64,000 nucleotides of DNA from Cystobasidiopsis lactophilus (taxonomy: Eukaryota; Basidiomycota; Agaricostilbomycetes; Agaricostilbales; Chionosphaeraceae), in assembly GCA_001599975.1 (NCBI GenBank), contig BCIO01000003.1:1544677-1608676 (forward strand), written 5' to 3'. The notes beneath the pieces are model-generated. The model saw nothing but the letters and a program-made list of their open reading frames with translations, was not told where the DNA came from and made no database searches. Below, one piece after another: positions 39,446 through 51,571 of this stretch. Position 1 is the first letter of the stretch, and every line of letters starts with the position of its first letter. The position numbers and the translations under genes were made by a program.

Positions 39446-40468
39446 TCACATGGGCCTGTGCACACAATGTCAAGATCTTCAAGACGATTGGACCCGGAGC
39501 CTGAAAGAGATATCGACTTGCATTCGCCTCATTTCATCCAAAGTCCAGTACTTTCGCATGCTGCAGGATGCATATGGGCTCAGGTTTCATGCGAGCAGAT
39601 CCAAGCTGAGATAGACTCCACTTTTCAGCCCGCAGCTCGCCAACCTCGGCATCTAGGTGAGTCTGCATGCTCGATCAGCGTCAGAAGGTCGCACTGTTGG
39701 CAGCAGCTGATAACTCGCCCAAAGGACAGTCCCGAACGAATCGAGGATCTCTTTCAACTCTTCCATTCGAAGCTCGCGCGTGCTGGTTAGGCACTCGTCG
39801 ACGTAGGCCTCTAGCTTGTCCTAGTTTGCCACCTTGCTCAGGTGTTTGCCTCGTAGCGAGTGACCGGTTCTCACTAATCCAGCATGGATTCCTTTATGCT
39901 GATCCTGAGTGGGACCTCAGCGCTTTGATCTTCCACCAGCAAAAAGTACTAACTGGGAGATCAGCGCTAAAGGCGGGCATCTTCTTGGCCAGCAAAGGGA
40001 AGAAATAGGTCTCTTCGATGTTGTGGTGCATAGTCAATTTTCGAACGAAGTCCTCAGCCGTTCGAAGGAAGGCGCGAATGGACCTGCCATCCTTGTAAGC
40101 GGAAAGGCCGCTTTAGTCGAAGAAAATACGCCCACATGCCCCCGGGTCGCTTGTTGTTCTCGCAAGCCGTGTACATAAGCTTCCACTCCTGCTTAAAATG
40201 GTTGTGGAATAGTCTGTACACGTTTGAACACGCCAATTAAAGGTGCACAACATGATTTTGCGAAAGGTGATCCTCTCTGACTCACTCCATGTGAGATGCC
40301 ATTTTGTCACTACGGATTTCAGAACTAGCAGCATCAGCCTGATCAATAGCGCCGGCAGAGACACAAAACGCACTAAGCTTTATAGTCGGCTGCGGACAAA
40401 GGTGGCAAAGACGGGCTCTCCGCCACCGGGGCATCCACGCTGGAAGCGGTGTTTGAAAGAGTCGACAT
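39446..40468 (-). CDS. hemerythrin (HHE) domain protein, copy B
   Basis: Paralogue of copy A with the same nine-exon structure. The spliced protein starts MSTLSNTASSVDAPVAESPS and has ligand segments MELFHNHFKQEW, LTMHHNIEETYFFPLL, DQHKGIHAGL and LWTHLDAEVGEL, ending ENMRKYWTLDEMRRMPM. No reading-frame damage is seen once introns are removed; a TAG at the end of intron 5 (AACTAG) is the 3' splice site. Two introns have GC at the 5' end where copy A has GT: 39663-39718 (GCGAGT) and 39456-39521 (GCAAGT). It shares a divergent promoter of about 480 bp with IML1. Confidence 0.88.
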
Positions 40469-40949
40469 GGCTCTCAAAGTGCAAACAGGAGAAGGAGTCC
40501 AGAACAGGCGGTGAGAGGCAAGGCCGGCAATGAAGTGCTGGGCAATGCGCATGCACACACAGCTGGCAAAACTTAAAGCAACGCTCTATAGCAGGGCCAG
40601 GAACGACAGCAGACTTTGAGACTAGTTTTTGGCACTTGGTCGACGTGCACCGAGGAGCGACTCTCACAAGTCAGCGGCTCGGCGACATTACGAGCGACAC
40701 ACGAAAAGTCCGTGTTCTCCTCCTATCTCCGTACGTCTCTCATTCGTTTGCTTCTTGCTGCTCCGCTGCCAGCAAGACGTGCAAGGGCCCTTCTTTACGA
40801 GGTTGATACATGGAGAGCGTCGGCTTCGGGCATTGAGCCGTGTAAAGATGCCGACATCTTGACTTTGCCAACACAATGCTAACCCTGTGGACGTTCGTCA
40901 TTTCCGCTTCAAATCATGGCGCAAAGGCAAGCTAAAGTTAGCTTCATAG
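40469..40949. promoter_or_regulatory. divergent promoter of hemerythrin gene B and IML1, plus unplaced IML1 5' exon
   Basis: The two genes point away from each other. The IML1 start codon was not found. An in-frame TAG lies just upstream of the first clear exon, so a 3' splice site (CATAG at 40945-40949) must join it to an exon further left. A donor-like GTAAAG near 40843 with a GCTAAC branch-like site at 40879 would make a plausible intron. The same layout is kept in unit 1. Confidence 0.5.
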
Positions 40950-43900
40950 GCATGATGCTTCCACTTCGAGCTCCGACTTGATTGTCCGCCCTGGGGAAGC
41001 GTGTGGCGGCCTCGAGTTGGGCGACGTTGCTCTGGTGGAAACCCCGAATCGAGAGCCGCTGGTCATCAAAGCCGACGAACAAGCTGTGGACGCGGCCTCG
41101 AGGCACCCCTCCCAAGCATGCCAGCTCTCGATCAGCCAAGCCCTCGCTTCTGCCTGCGGCCTTGCCAATCGCGACCAAGTGCAAGTCACGAAACTTCCAC
41201 ACCCTGTGCCGGCACAGTACCGAGCCACCCACGTTGAACTCTTCTTCAGAGATGCTTACCTGTAAGGATGTTCGCTTTTAGCTCCGCCATCGAAGATCTA
41301 AGCGAATTGGCAACCCAGCGCCCGAGCCGAGATGCACCGCATCCACATGAGCCTACTAGGATCATGCTTGTGGGTAGGAGAGAGGGTGCCACTGCCGGGA
41401 ACAAGCATGAAGTGTAGAGTCGGTGAGATTTGGGTCAGAGGTGTAAGCACTGAGTCTTGAAACTTGGGAGCTCTCCAGCTCAGACCTTGTTGCAGTCCGA
41501 GGTATGCTCATTTCGCGGCTCGGAGAGCCCATCTAAAACTGAAGAGCTCCAAGCGGATTTCTGCCTATGTCGACCACGAGACCGAGGTGGTCTTTCGCTC
41601 CCAAAGCGCCAGCGTCTGCATCTTTCTCCAGGTGAGTGGGCGAGTCAGGCCGCTTTCCGAGCTCAACGCTCATTTGATTGCAGATTTCTTCGGAATGCTG
41701 GGACTTCGACAGCGATGGCAGCATGTTTCACGAAAAAATGGTTGAGCTTTTTCTGCCCGAGCTTTTTGCGCGGTGGAAGCGAGCATCGACAAACCACATC
41801 GTGACCCTCGTTCTCTTCTCGAGGGTCTTATATCAAGATTACGAGGTCCCGTTGCTCGTCAACAAGGATGCTATAGGCCAAGATGCCCATGGCCGCTCAT
41901 GCATGGATGTCTACCGCGTCCTGTTGGATTTGGAAGCTGGGAGCGACTGGAACCAAGTGCGCAATAGATTGCTGTCCGAGGTGACCCAGTTTTCCCGCTC
42001 CATCATCCTCGATCACAACCAGTCGGCAGACGGTGGCGCGCTTGGGCGAATTTCGGCAGCGCACGAGGGCAACGTGTTAGAAGCCATCAACATGGCCTCC
42101 AAGTCGTTCGACAAGCGCTACCTTGTGAGTCTGTCTAGCTACAGAGAGGAGGCAAAGCCTCACACCGAACTTCCAGGACAGAGACCTGTTGCGCACCGGC
42201 ATGGCGATCGTTTTGGTGACGGCGTAAGCTACTGCGCTGCCTTCCAGGTGGCCTGCTCTCTAACAAAGCCTCTTAGAGGCACCTGCTACTTCCATGTAGA
42301 CAAGAACCTCCTGCGCCTCACCGATCAAAGATTGTCCGACATGGGCGTCACCGTCGACTGTGTCAGCTTGGCCAAGTTGCCTCTTCACGACGTTCCCGTC
42401 TTTTCCTTTGCGTCCGAAGAACCCGTTCCCGTCGAGATCAAGCTGGGTCAAAAAATCACGCCGACCCGGTTCCAGGCGCGAATTGGGATCATCGAGCCTC
42501 GCAAGCAGGACGGCAGCACCAGCACAGAAGATGGAGCCCGCGCCTTGCCGCCCTCGCTTGCCAAGATCTTGCAGTCTAGCCGGAAACACAAGGCGGAGCG
42601 CATCACCGACCCCCTGTACTTCGACTCTCCCTCGGAAGCGGCCGGCAGCCTGCAAACCTACTACTCGGTTCCTTCGTTCTTGGACGCCTCATTTTTCAGC
42701 AGACAACCCGATAAGCCTTTTCGAAGTGACCGCTTCATGCCGAGGTCACGGATGCACGCCGTCGAGAACCTGGCGGCGGTGGCAGAGTGCGAAAACGCTG
42801 TCATTAGCCTGCCCTTACTGCCGCCTTCCAAAGTCGGGAAACTAGAAGCCGATCGCGATGCGCGGCGAAAAGAGCGGGAGGCCTTTGATCTGGCCGCTTG
42901 CTCCGGTTCCAGCAAGCCTTCTCGAGTGAAGCTGGCGAAACCGCATCCGCCACCGCGACGTATCGTCCACAATGACCCTCTACCAGAGTTGAAAGAGGAC
43001 TCCGTCGTCTCCACCCACACCGAGCGTGGCCGCACGCTAATCCGGCAGCCCAGCGTGGTCCTTCCAGCCATGACCACCCTGCCCACTGCACTGACACCAG
43101 CAACTACCACCGATGCTGTCGGCGCCGTCACACCCACCCCCTCATTCGATTCTCCACTCAAGCTCATCAATATGGCACCTGGAGCTGGCATATCGCCTAA
43201 AGCGAAGGCCAATTTCAGCCACGCCTTGATGGCTCGCATTAGTGCACAAGCCCAAGGGTCGGCCCCAGTCCCTGATCAGCCCCCAAAACCATCATGGATG
43301 GATCTGCTGACTGGCAAAGCCAAGGGACCCGCCGTTTCGCACCGGTTCGACGAAGCGGGCAGCTCGCGAGCAGATTCAGAAACCGCCAGCCTGCATTCGC
43401 GCCGCCGAGGCAGCTCGCCTTCATCCATTGTCAGCCTCAAAGCTGCCTCTGAAGAATCGCCGAAGACCCAACCCATCTCAATCTCGATGTCCCAGCGGCG
43501 AGGCTCCCGAAGTCAGTCTCGGCCACGGGTGATTTCGACCTCATCTTCTGAAGAGCTGTCTGCAAGCGACCTGTCCGATTCTGATTCGGAAGAGCCGACC
43601 AGGCCGTTCAACCCCTCCAACGTCCGAAACGCACAACACGACCTTACCCATGAGAGCCGCAGATGGCCCCGAGCGCCCGATCAGTGCATGGTCAAGTGGA
43701 AATCACTTTGCACACCGGCTCAGCTTCCGCTCTACATCGACTTCTTGCCGGACGAAGAAGACCTTCGGACGCACTACGACGTCGGAGAATACTACCTCCC
43801 CATCAAGCCGCAGATGACTTCCCTGTTCATCCAGCCCCAGAAAGAGCGAAGCGAGCAGGCAGCTGTTCTCCTCAGAGAGCTGGTGTGGCACCGAATCTTT

Positions 43901-46129
43901 CAAGGGTTTCAGGTGGTTCGGCTGAAGGGGCTTGGAGACCGGCGGGCTGCCAACATTCAAGACCTGCAAGCTCTGCTCTTTAACGCCGACTTCTCCAACA
44001 AACCGGAGGTGAGGCAAGCTTTCATTAGAATATCGTGCCGCGTTGTATCAAGCAGCTCCTTTCAGATCGTTCTGTCCTACGCTCGCCACATCCACAAGAT
44101 CCGTTATGACCCGGCGCACCAGCGCATCGTTGTCAAAGTCTATCTTCGCCACACTAGCTTCAAGAAGCACTCGCATCACCACACGTTCCTCATCTGGGCC
44201 CGCTACGGGCAACGCTTTGAGCCCAGCAAAACCTCCTTTGTTTATACTGATCTGGACGGCGACGTTTACGACTTCCCTCAGCTGGACAGACTGCTGGCAG
44301 GATTGGACCAGAAGCAGCTGTTGTGGAAAGACAGGCTTCGCTTTTGGCGCACCAGATTTTTGGTCATGCCCAGTGCCATCAAAGACTCAAAATCGCTGAT
44401 CCAGACGACGTGAGGCTGTACTGTTCCGTCTTCATCGAGCCCCGTGTCTGACATGGAAGAAATCAAAGCGAGGGCCTGGACGAAAACAGTTCGGACGATG
44501 ACATTCGTCTGACCGGCATCATCAAACTTTTCCAGCTCTTCCAGAACGCACAGTGGGAAAACCCGCTTAACGCTCAGAGAGGAAACATCTCCTATCTATT
44601 TGTCGACACTACTCGGCCCTCTCAATACGGCACGGAAGAATTGCAGATGCAGCAAAGCGAGCAAGAGGCCCGCCGCACAAGGTCTATTCGTCCAGTACGG
44701 TTTGCCCTGTCTGACTGAGCCGAACTACAAAGCTCTAAGCTGCCCACAGATGCACCCTTTGATGGAGACCGCCCTTGATGAGATTGCCACGGCCATGCGT
44801 GACCCTGCATTCGGGATGAAACTGGAGACAAGGCGTTGGCACCTGTAGGTGGTTCTTTCTTCCCTCAAATGCGTAGTCGAATATCATTTTCTCTCCCAGA
44901 CGGACTTTTCCTTACAGCTTTTCAGGCTCGGACCTCATTGACTGGTTCGTCGCCACCTTTGTCGACACCGATGATAGGACCAGCGCCTTGCAGGCTGGCA
45001 AAGTCCTGCAAAATAAAGGCCTGTTTAAATCCTTGGGCGCCGACCGCACTTTAATCGAGTGGGTGCACCTCATGCCTAGAAGCATATGAAAGGTCTAACA
45101 GCAAACAGCGGCAACTACTTCTACTACCTGGCACCTGAGCACTCGCCTCAACGCCCTTCGACGCGCAGTTGGTTCAGGTCAACCTCAGGCAAGGCATCGG
45201 AAGACTCCAGCCCTCAGCCCCAGGGGCCCGCAACCAACGAGAACGCCGACGCCATTGAAGTTGTCCCGACAACGATCAAAATCACCATGTCCACCTCCAT
45301 CGTTCTAGACCTTGATCAAGCAAAGCGCACCGGCCGCGTTGAAGTAGCGCAGTGCCATCTCGACATCGTCCACAATCCTGCGAGCGTTTTCCACTTTGAG
45401 GTGCGCACTGCGATCGTAGTCCAAAGGGGGACGCCGATGAACGGCTTTATATCACACACAGATCAATTGGCTCGGTGCTGCAGCCTATGGTGTAGACGAT
45501 ATCATTCGAACGCTTTCGCGGACCATCGAGAGGACCGGCCTACGCCTCGTGGAGTGCCCCGTCCTGACGCCGTTATGTATGTTCTTGCCTCCGCGCTTCT
45601 GCATTGCTAATCTCAATTTGGCGTGGCAGCTATGACCGAGCTGAGTCCGCTGAAGCAGTCGGTCAAGGTCCGGTTGGCTTCGGTTCCGCCAGCGCAGAGC
45701 TTGGCCGACGCTGAGAGCAAGATCTATCAGCTCTTGGAGCGGTGTGACTACTTGATGGACCGCGAAGCGGACGGACGCATGCCGGCAAACGTGTCCCTGC
45801 GGTACAGCTACCGCCGCAGCACCACCCACCACAGCATCTTTGTCCACCTTTCTGGGATCGCGGTGGTGCAAGTTCTGGCCGAAGAGATGGCGATTCTGTG
45901 GGCCCCCAATCGGCTTTACTGCTCCCGCCTGGCCACAGGACGCCTGTCGCACTCGCCGCCTCCCTCGCACGACGCGCTGCTGGCATCGCTGTCTGCTTTC
46001 TGCGGAGATGTTGCACGCTTGGATGCTTTCTGGGCAGAGCTCGACGCTCTGGAGTCTAGTTCAGAGAGCGCGAGCGCCAGCGCGAGCACGATCACTGGCG
46101 TCGAGCACGTTTTGCAGATTCGAACCTGA
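40950..46129 (+). CDS. IML1: IML1/DEPDC5, GATOR1 (SEACIT) subunit
   Basis: Part of the GATOR1 complex, which turns TORC1 off at the vacuole when amino acids are low by acting on Rag GTPases. The N-terminal block DLIVRPGEACGGLELGDVAL is followed by an intron from a GTAAGG donor near 41263. Then come ISSECWDFDSDGSMFHEKMV and ELFLPELFARWKR, typical of the IML1 N-terminal domain. One exon of about 2.7 kb covers the middle, including a Ser-rich, probably disordered region and the conserved YHKIRYDP-type block HIHKIRYDPAHQRIVVKVYL. The DEP domain is seen in FGMKLETRRWHL and FSGSDLIDWFVATFVD. The C-terminal domain ends GVEHVLQIRT. The first exon is missing from this call (see the preceding entry). 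The stop is 42 bp from the SYF1 stop. Confidence 0.88.
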
Positions 46130-46171
46130 AGGCCCAAAGATTCCCAAGTGACCCCAGTGGTCTCTACCGAT

Positions 46172-49100
46172 CTAATCCTCCTCCTCGTCGTCGTCCAGCT
46201 CGATCTCGTCGATATTGGTCTGAGACACTGAGGTCTCTGCTTGGTCTTGAGAGGGTCGAGCCATTGCGCCCTTGTTTTGAGCGGGAACGAACGCTGGCTT
46301 GGCGGCGGCGGAGGTTTCGCTTTCTGCTTCCGCTTCGAGCTGCTCCATAGCACCCAAATGAGTCGCTTGCTCGGCGGGTACGATTGGCCTTTTGGATTGG
46401 ACTGATGCCGTGCTATAGGCGCGGAGTAAAACTTAGCAAATGGTGACCAACGTGAAGTGGAGAGAAACACGTACATCCAGGCCTTTTCGATGTTGTAACG
46501 CGCTTGAACAGATCGCTTGACTGGGCAGTTGACACGTGAGCAAGAGTAGCACTCGGAGCAAGAGACGACTTACTTCGCAGGTACTCGCGGAAAGTGTCCT
46601 CTGAGCCATGCGCCAGTTCGTATGCGTGCCCTGGAAACGTGCAAAGTTAACCTCCATTGTGTCAAAGGGGCGACGGAGCTTACATTCAGCCCAGTAGTCA
46701 GGATTGACTCGGGGGTCGCAAAACTGCGAGCCATGGGCGTAGATGGCGCGAGCCCGGTCGATCTCGCCAAGTTTTCGCTCCAATGCAGCAAAGCGAAGGC
46801 ACATCTCTGCGGTGGAGTGGTCAGGCAGCGATTCGATGGCGCGTTGATAGACGGGACGAGTTGCCGGCAGGCCAAAGTTGGACGCCGTCTTCGCGATGAG
46901 GATCTCGAAGGCCTGCGGGGATGCAGTGAGCGGCAACCAAAGACTTGGAGGAGATGCAACCTACCTCGAACTGATCGGCCTTGTCCACCTTTTCCACTGC
47001 GCGGTCGTACACTCGCAACGCCCGCTTTGCCAACCCGTTCTCCTCTTCCATTTTGGCATACATCATGAACAAGCTCTTGGCGAACTTCGGCGGCACATGC
47101 GCGATGGCGTCTTCAAAGAGGTCGCGGGCGCGCTCGATTTTGCTGCCGTCCTTGTAGCGCGCCAAGAACTTGGCCAGGTAGGCGTTCAAAAGCTCAAAGC
47201 GGATCGGGTAGGTGAACAGGTCCAAGCCGCGCTCGAAGACCTTAAACGAGTCCTCGAAGTAGTCGTTGTCTTCGAGGAACTGGGCGTAGTTGACGACCAT
47301 TTGAGCGTTTGCGATCTTGAGCTCGAAGATCTTGTCGTAGACGGCTTTGGTGCTGGCTGTCGACCCCAGACTCTCTTCAAGGTCGGCTCTGAAGGACCAG
47401 AGCTTGAGACTCTTAAAAAGTCTCGCTTGGCTGGTGAGACTCTGTGTGAGGTCGAAAGATCGACTTGAGCCCATCTGCCAGGAGAAACAAAACAAAGCAG
47501 AACAACACGGACCTCGTCGTGAAAGCTTATGTTCGTCTTGCGCGGCACGTTCGTTGCCCGGGCCATCACCTTAAGCGCTTCGTCAAAGTTCTCGGCGCGC
47601 ACTTCCATCTCCGCCCACTCGCACCACACCGTCGCCAGATCGTCCACCTTCTTGAACGGCACCTGCACAGCCTTTTCCAGGACCTTTCTTGCGGACTTCA
47701 AATCCGGCTCTGCCTCCTGCGAGACCCCGCCTTGTTCGAAAAACTTGGCCCAGGAAATGTAGAGTTGGTGAAGATGGCCCTGAGCTTTCCTTGGGTTGAT
47801 AGTCTCTGTCGCCATGCGGTATGTGTCGTCGACCTGCTCGAAACGCCCGACAGTCAGACAAAGGAGTTCTAGGCAATCGGAGTCAAGCGGACCTTTTCGT
47901 CGTCGTTGCCGTAGAGCACGACTCGCTTCTCCCATTCTTGAATATCGTTGGGATTTCTTCGCAAAAGAACTTCGTTGACCAGGAAGGGCCTGCGATCCAT
48001 CAGAGCCTCGAACGATTTCATTTGCTCGTCCAGCTCCGCCTCGTCGTCCTCATCTGCCTCGCCTGCCGCAATGGAATCCATCAAGCCGGACACAAACGAC
48101 TCGGAGAACTCGGCATAGGCGTCAAAGACCATGGTGAAGTCCTTGATGGTGAGGACGCTCCGCAGACCCTCCTCGAAAACTTCGCGGGCGTGGGCAAACT
48201 CGCCCTTCTTGATCCAAAACGTTGCCAAACCGATGAAGAGGCGGCCGGCTTGATCAGGGTATACTTTAATGCCTTTGTTGCGGATGATGTTTTCCACGTT
48301 GAGCTTCGTGCCGTCGCTGGACATGGTGAGCTTGAACAGCTCTTTCTCGGGCTCGCCCGCAGGTGCAGGTGCAGGCGTCGGCTGAGGCGGCCCCGCCTTT
48401 CTAATCAGGGCTGTGCCGTTCTGGCCGGCGGGCACAACATTTTCCTTGCCGTCAGGCTGGGGCGCAGGGGAAGACGGCCTGGGCGCAGCCTCCTCCTCCG
48501 CAGTGAGCGACCCAGCCGGTAGGTCATCCAAGTCGATGCCGATCTCGTCTGGAAAGCGTTCGGCAGTCTCGAGGAATTGGGCGAGCAGTTGGAAGGCCGA
48601 CTTGCCCTCTGGGCTTCGGTAACTGCCTTTCGCAGCGGACAAGGAAAGCTCGAGCAACAGCTTGGCACAACGAAGAGCGCTTTCGGAGGCCGCGCCCTCT
48701 TCTTCTTGTGAGAGCAGCAGCTCGATGTAGTACTCGGCCAAGGTAGAGTCAACGGCGAGGTAGCGCTGCCATATGGAAGAGAGGTAGGGGCCGCCGACGG
48801 AAGCCGCGTGCCGAAGATACAGGCGCCAGATTCTAGGGTGCAGGCTGCCAGCCAGCGTACGTAGCGCCCTGTCGAAAGTGCGGCGGGCGTGGGAGAGGGA
48901 GAGGAAAGCTGGGCATTTGGGGTGGGTGAAGATTGTCAGGTAATCGAGCCACAGCCGGGGCATCTGCAACACACAAGTACCGTTAGGGTCAGCTGAGTCA
49001 TGAGCAGTAGAAAGAGAAGGGAGAGAGTGCGTACGGTGGGCAAACAAATGAGTGCTCGCTCATATGCTCCGGCCAGCGACTTCCACTCTTCCTTGCCCAC

Positions 49101-49637
49101 AATGCCGTTCAGTCCGCCCACCCAAGCGAGGTCGAAATCCACATCGCCTTCGTCCGTTTCCCCTGCCTTGTCTTCCCGGATCAAGGTGAGCAACTTTTCG
49201 CCGACGCTGGCCTCCAACTCGACCCGCTTTTTGCGAGGCGCAGAGAGCTTGACCGCTTTGCCTTTGGCCGGCGTGCCAAGGACATAAGCCTTGCGCCACT
49301 CCAAGTAAGCGTGCCAGAGCTTGAAGCTGGTCGGGTGGTGGCTGAGCGCCCGCTCGTAGACGTCGACCAGGCGAGCGTAGGCAGTCCGCCCTGCCGCCGT
49401 GGCCAGCTGCCCGCCCAGGAGCTCCAGCTCGTCATCTGAGGCCGTCCCGCGAGCGTCCAGCTGCTGCTGGAGCACCGCTTCGTGCACCTTGTTGATGTAG
49501 CTGAGCCAGTGCGAGAGGACGCTGTTTTTCGACAGCTCGTCCTCGATTCTCAGGTCGGAGGACGGCGTGAGGCTGAAGAGGTCTGGTAGCGGCTTGGTGA
49601 CCGGCAGTGTGGCCGCGATGGACTGAAGAGTGTCCAT
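46172..49637 (-). CDS. SYF1: pre-mRNA-splicing factor SYF1
   Basis: HAT-repeat scaffold of the Prp19-associated (NTC) complex, needed for spliceosome activation. The N-terminus MDTLQSIAATLPVTKPLPDL is followed by a tandem array of half-a-TPR repeats, with signatures such as FKLWHAYLEWRKAYVLG, RIWRLYLRHAASVGGPY, FIGLATFWIKKGEFAHAREV, VWCEWAEMEVRAENFDEAL and KLWSFRADLEESLGSTAST. The HAT-rich C-terminal half contains TYPIRFELLNAYLAKFLARY and CLRFAALERKLGEIDRARAI. The tail is acidic (IDEIELDDDEEED), as in other SYF1 proteins. Introns are few in the 5' half and more frequent towards the 3' end. The start ATG is at 49637-49635. Confidence 0.92.
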
Positions 49638-49845
49638 GATGCCGACGGACCTTTTCTTTTGGCTGCTGCTCTCAAGCCAAGTTCGAAGTCGACGACACTT
49701 TTTTGGTTTTGCCTGTCGCCGCTTTTGGGCGCTACATGGACTTGGTGTGCATGAAACAACGAGAACAACGTGAGTGGTGGGTGAACGATTGCACGGGTGC
49801 GAGCCCAGCTACGACAAAATGGGCACCTCCTGATTTCCGAAGCGA

Positions 49846-51571
49846 CTATTCTTCGTCGTCGCTTTCATCGTCCTCCTGCTCCTCCAACCACTTGATGAAG
49901 GGCTTGGCGGCGAGGCGAACCTGCTTCGAGACCTGCGCAGAGCGAGTTGAAAAGACCGCAAGCATGACGAGAAGCAGAAAAGAGAGACTCACTTCTTTGG
50001 GCACGTACTTCTTGCTGACGTGCTTGCCCCATTTCAAGGCGGGCTCCTCCTCGAGAACTTCGGCTTGGTAGACTACACCGAGCAATGAGCGGAAGTAGCG
50101 GATAGAACGCGGAAGAGACGCACAGGCCATGAGGATCTTGGGCGTCTGGGGCACCAGGTCGGGGTAATTGACGCCAATGTGGCGCTCAAGGCCACCCAAC
50201 AAGCTCTTCTGAAACTTTTCGCCCTTGTCCTCCGAAGACAGTAACTGGGACAGCGTTTTGAGCACTGCGATCAGGGAACGCAGGAATGAAGACGGCCTCA
50301 CTTTCAGCAAAAGCGGAGCGTGATCCTCCACCTCTTCGGCGATCTTGTCGGTGAACAGACCTTCGACAAGAGCTTGGACGGTGCGGTGCTTCTTGTCGAT
50401 GCCCATCTCGACAGCCTTCTTGTAGATCTCGGCATCGGTCGCCGTGCGGTTGTCCGCGACCCACTGCTTGTACACACCGTAGGGTCCACCTTCCTCGTCG
50501 TCGTCGTCGGCAAGGATGGCGGCAGTGATGCCCGAGTTGAGAGCTTCCATGCGAGCGGCCATGGCCTCTTTGGACGTGTCGGCCGCCCAGTCGACCTGGT
50601 CTGCGTCCACGACTTCGACCTTGGACATATCTTTGGCGCCGGCCGCGATCTTGCGGGACATTTCGTCGTCGCCCGAGCCCTCGTCGCCGTCTTCGCCGGC
50701 CGCATCCGGGGAAGCGCCCCCATTCTCGGTCGCCTTCTTGCCCTTCTTGGACGGCTTCTTGGGCGGGTTCTTCAAGATGAAGGTGACCAGCTTGTGGCGC
50801 ATGTCGACCGCCTTGCGCTCACCGCAGGCCTTGCAGTCACGCAAGATGTTGTCGTCTCGAGTGATGATGAGGTCGGTCTCTGAGAAAATCCGGCCCGTTG
50901 AGCTCAGGAAAATGACGAGACAAGAGCTCAGAGCGCACCTGGGTTTTTGCACGAGCCGCAGAGCACAAACTTGTCGATGAAGACGTCGAGGAGCTCGCGA
51001 AGCCTCTCTTGCGTGTGGATGCCGTTGACAATGAAGCGTTCGGCTTTGTCGTCCAAAATGGCTATATAGAGTACATCAGCTCTGTGGTATGAGAAGTGCG
51101 GCAGGAGAGATTCACTTTGGGCCCCAAGTCTGCAAGCGGGACCGACCTCAGCTGGAAGATCAGGCGGATCAGAAAGGGAGCAACCCACTCGCAGCCAAAG
51201 AATTTAGTCGCGTAGCCGGGAGGGCGGCTGAGGGAGCGCGACACGTCCACAATGTTGGGGAGCACTGGACATGCACCTGCATGTCAGCATCCCTTCTCTA
51301 CGGTCATGAGGTGACGGGCAGCAAACGCACCAGTCTTGACTCCGTTGCCTTTGCCTTCCACTTTGGTCAGCAAGACTGGCATCCTGGCAAACGCTTCTTG
51401 GTTAGAACCTGCTCCCTGTCCGCAAACATCCAGGGGACTTGCTTGTATCGGTAATGGGCATCGCCAGCATTTTGGCGCCCAATATTGACTACTCCGGCCC
51501 TAAAAGGAGAGGGAAGGAAACGTCAGCAGGGCCAGCAAGGCCAGCAACTCAATGGGGGCCGCCACCTACAT
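49846..51571 (-). CDS. translation initiation factor eIF5 (GTPase-activating protein for eIF2)
   Basis: Stimulates GTP hydrolysis by eIF2 and sets start-codon stringency. The spliced N-terminus is MAGVVNIGRQNAGDAHYRYK then MPVLLTKVEGKGNGVKT, matching the family. The zinc ribbon is CGSCKNP...RDCKACG, followed by a Lys-rich and acidic linker, a W2 domain (YPDLVPQTPKILMAF, then KWGKHVSKKYVPKEV) and an acidic aromatic end AKPFIKWLEEQEDDESDDEE. The start codon is split: A and T at 51571-51570, G at 51499, with a 70-nt intron (51500-51569, GTAGGT to TTTTAG) between. Intron 2 (51384-51442) has a GC donor (GCAAGT). The GAP arginine region near the N-terminus is within the conserved block. No alternative ATG in frame upstream fits. 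Confidence 0.92.

Larger units (their letters stand above)
39274..40982. repeat. tandem duplication, unit 2
   Basis: Second copy of the 1.77-kb unit. It contains hemerythrin gene B and its divergent upstream region and leads directly into the complete IML1 gene. The offset to unit 1 is 1768 bp at the hemerythrin stop, 1765 at the start codon and 1767 at the 32-bp block, so there are few net indels although the bases have diverged. Confidence 0.8.

Noticed and set aside
39680-39900. Apparent premature TAG in hemerythrin copy B (GTGGCAAACTAG)
   Set aside because: The TAG is the end of intron 5; splicing after it gives GLDKLEAYVDEC, matching the family and copy A, whose equivalent acceptor is AACCAG.
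37500-40500. Region first read as decayed gene fragments
   Set aside because: Open frames are short and broken, but once eight introns per copy are removed (including two GC-AG ones) both hemerythrin proteins are complete and end in the family C-terminus.
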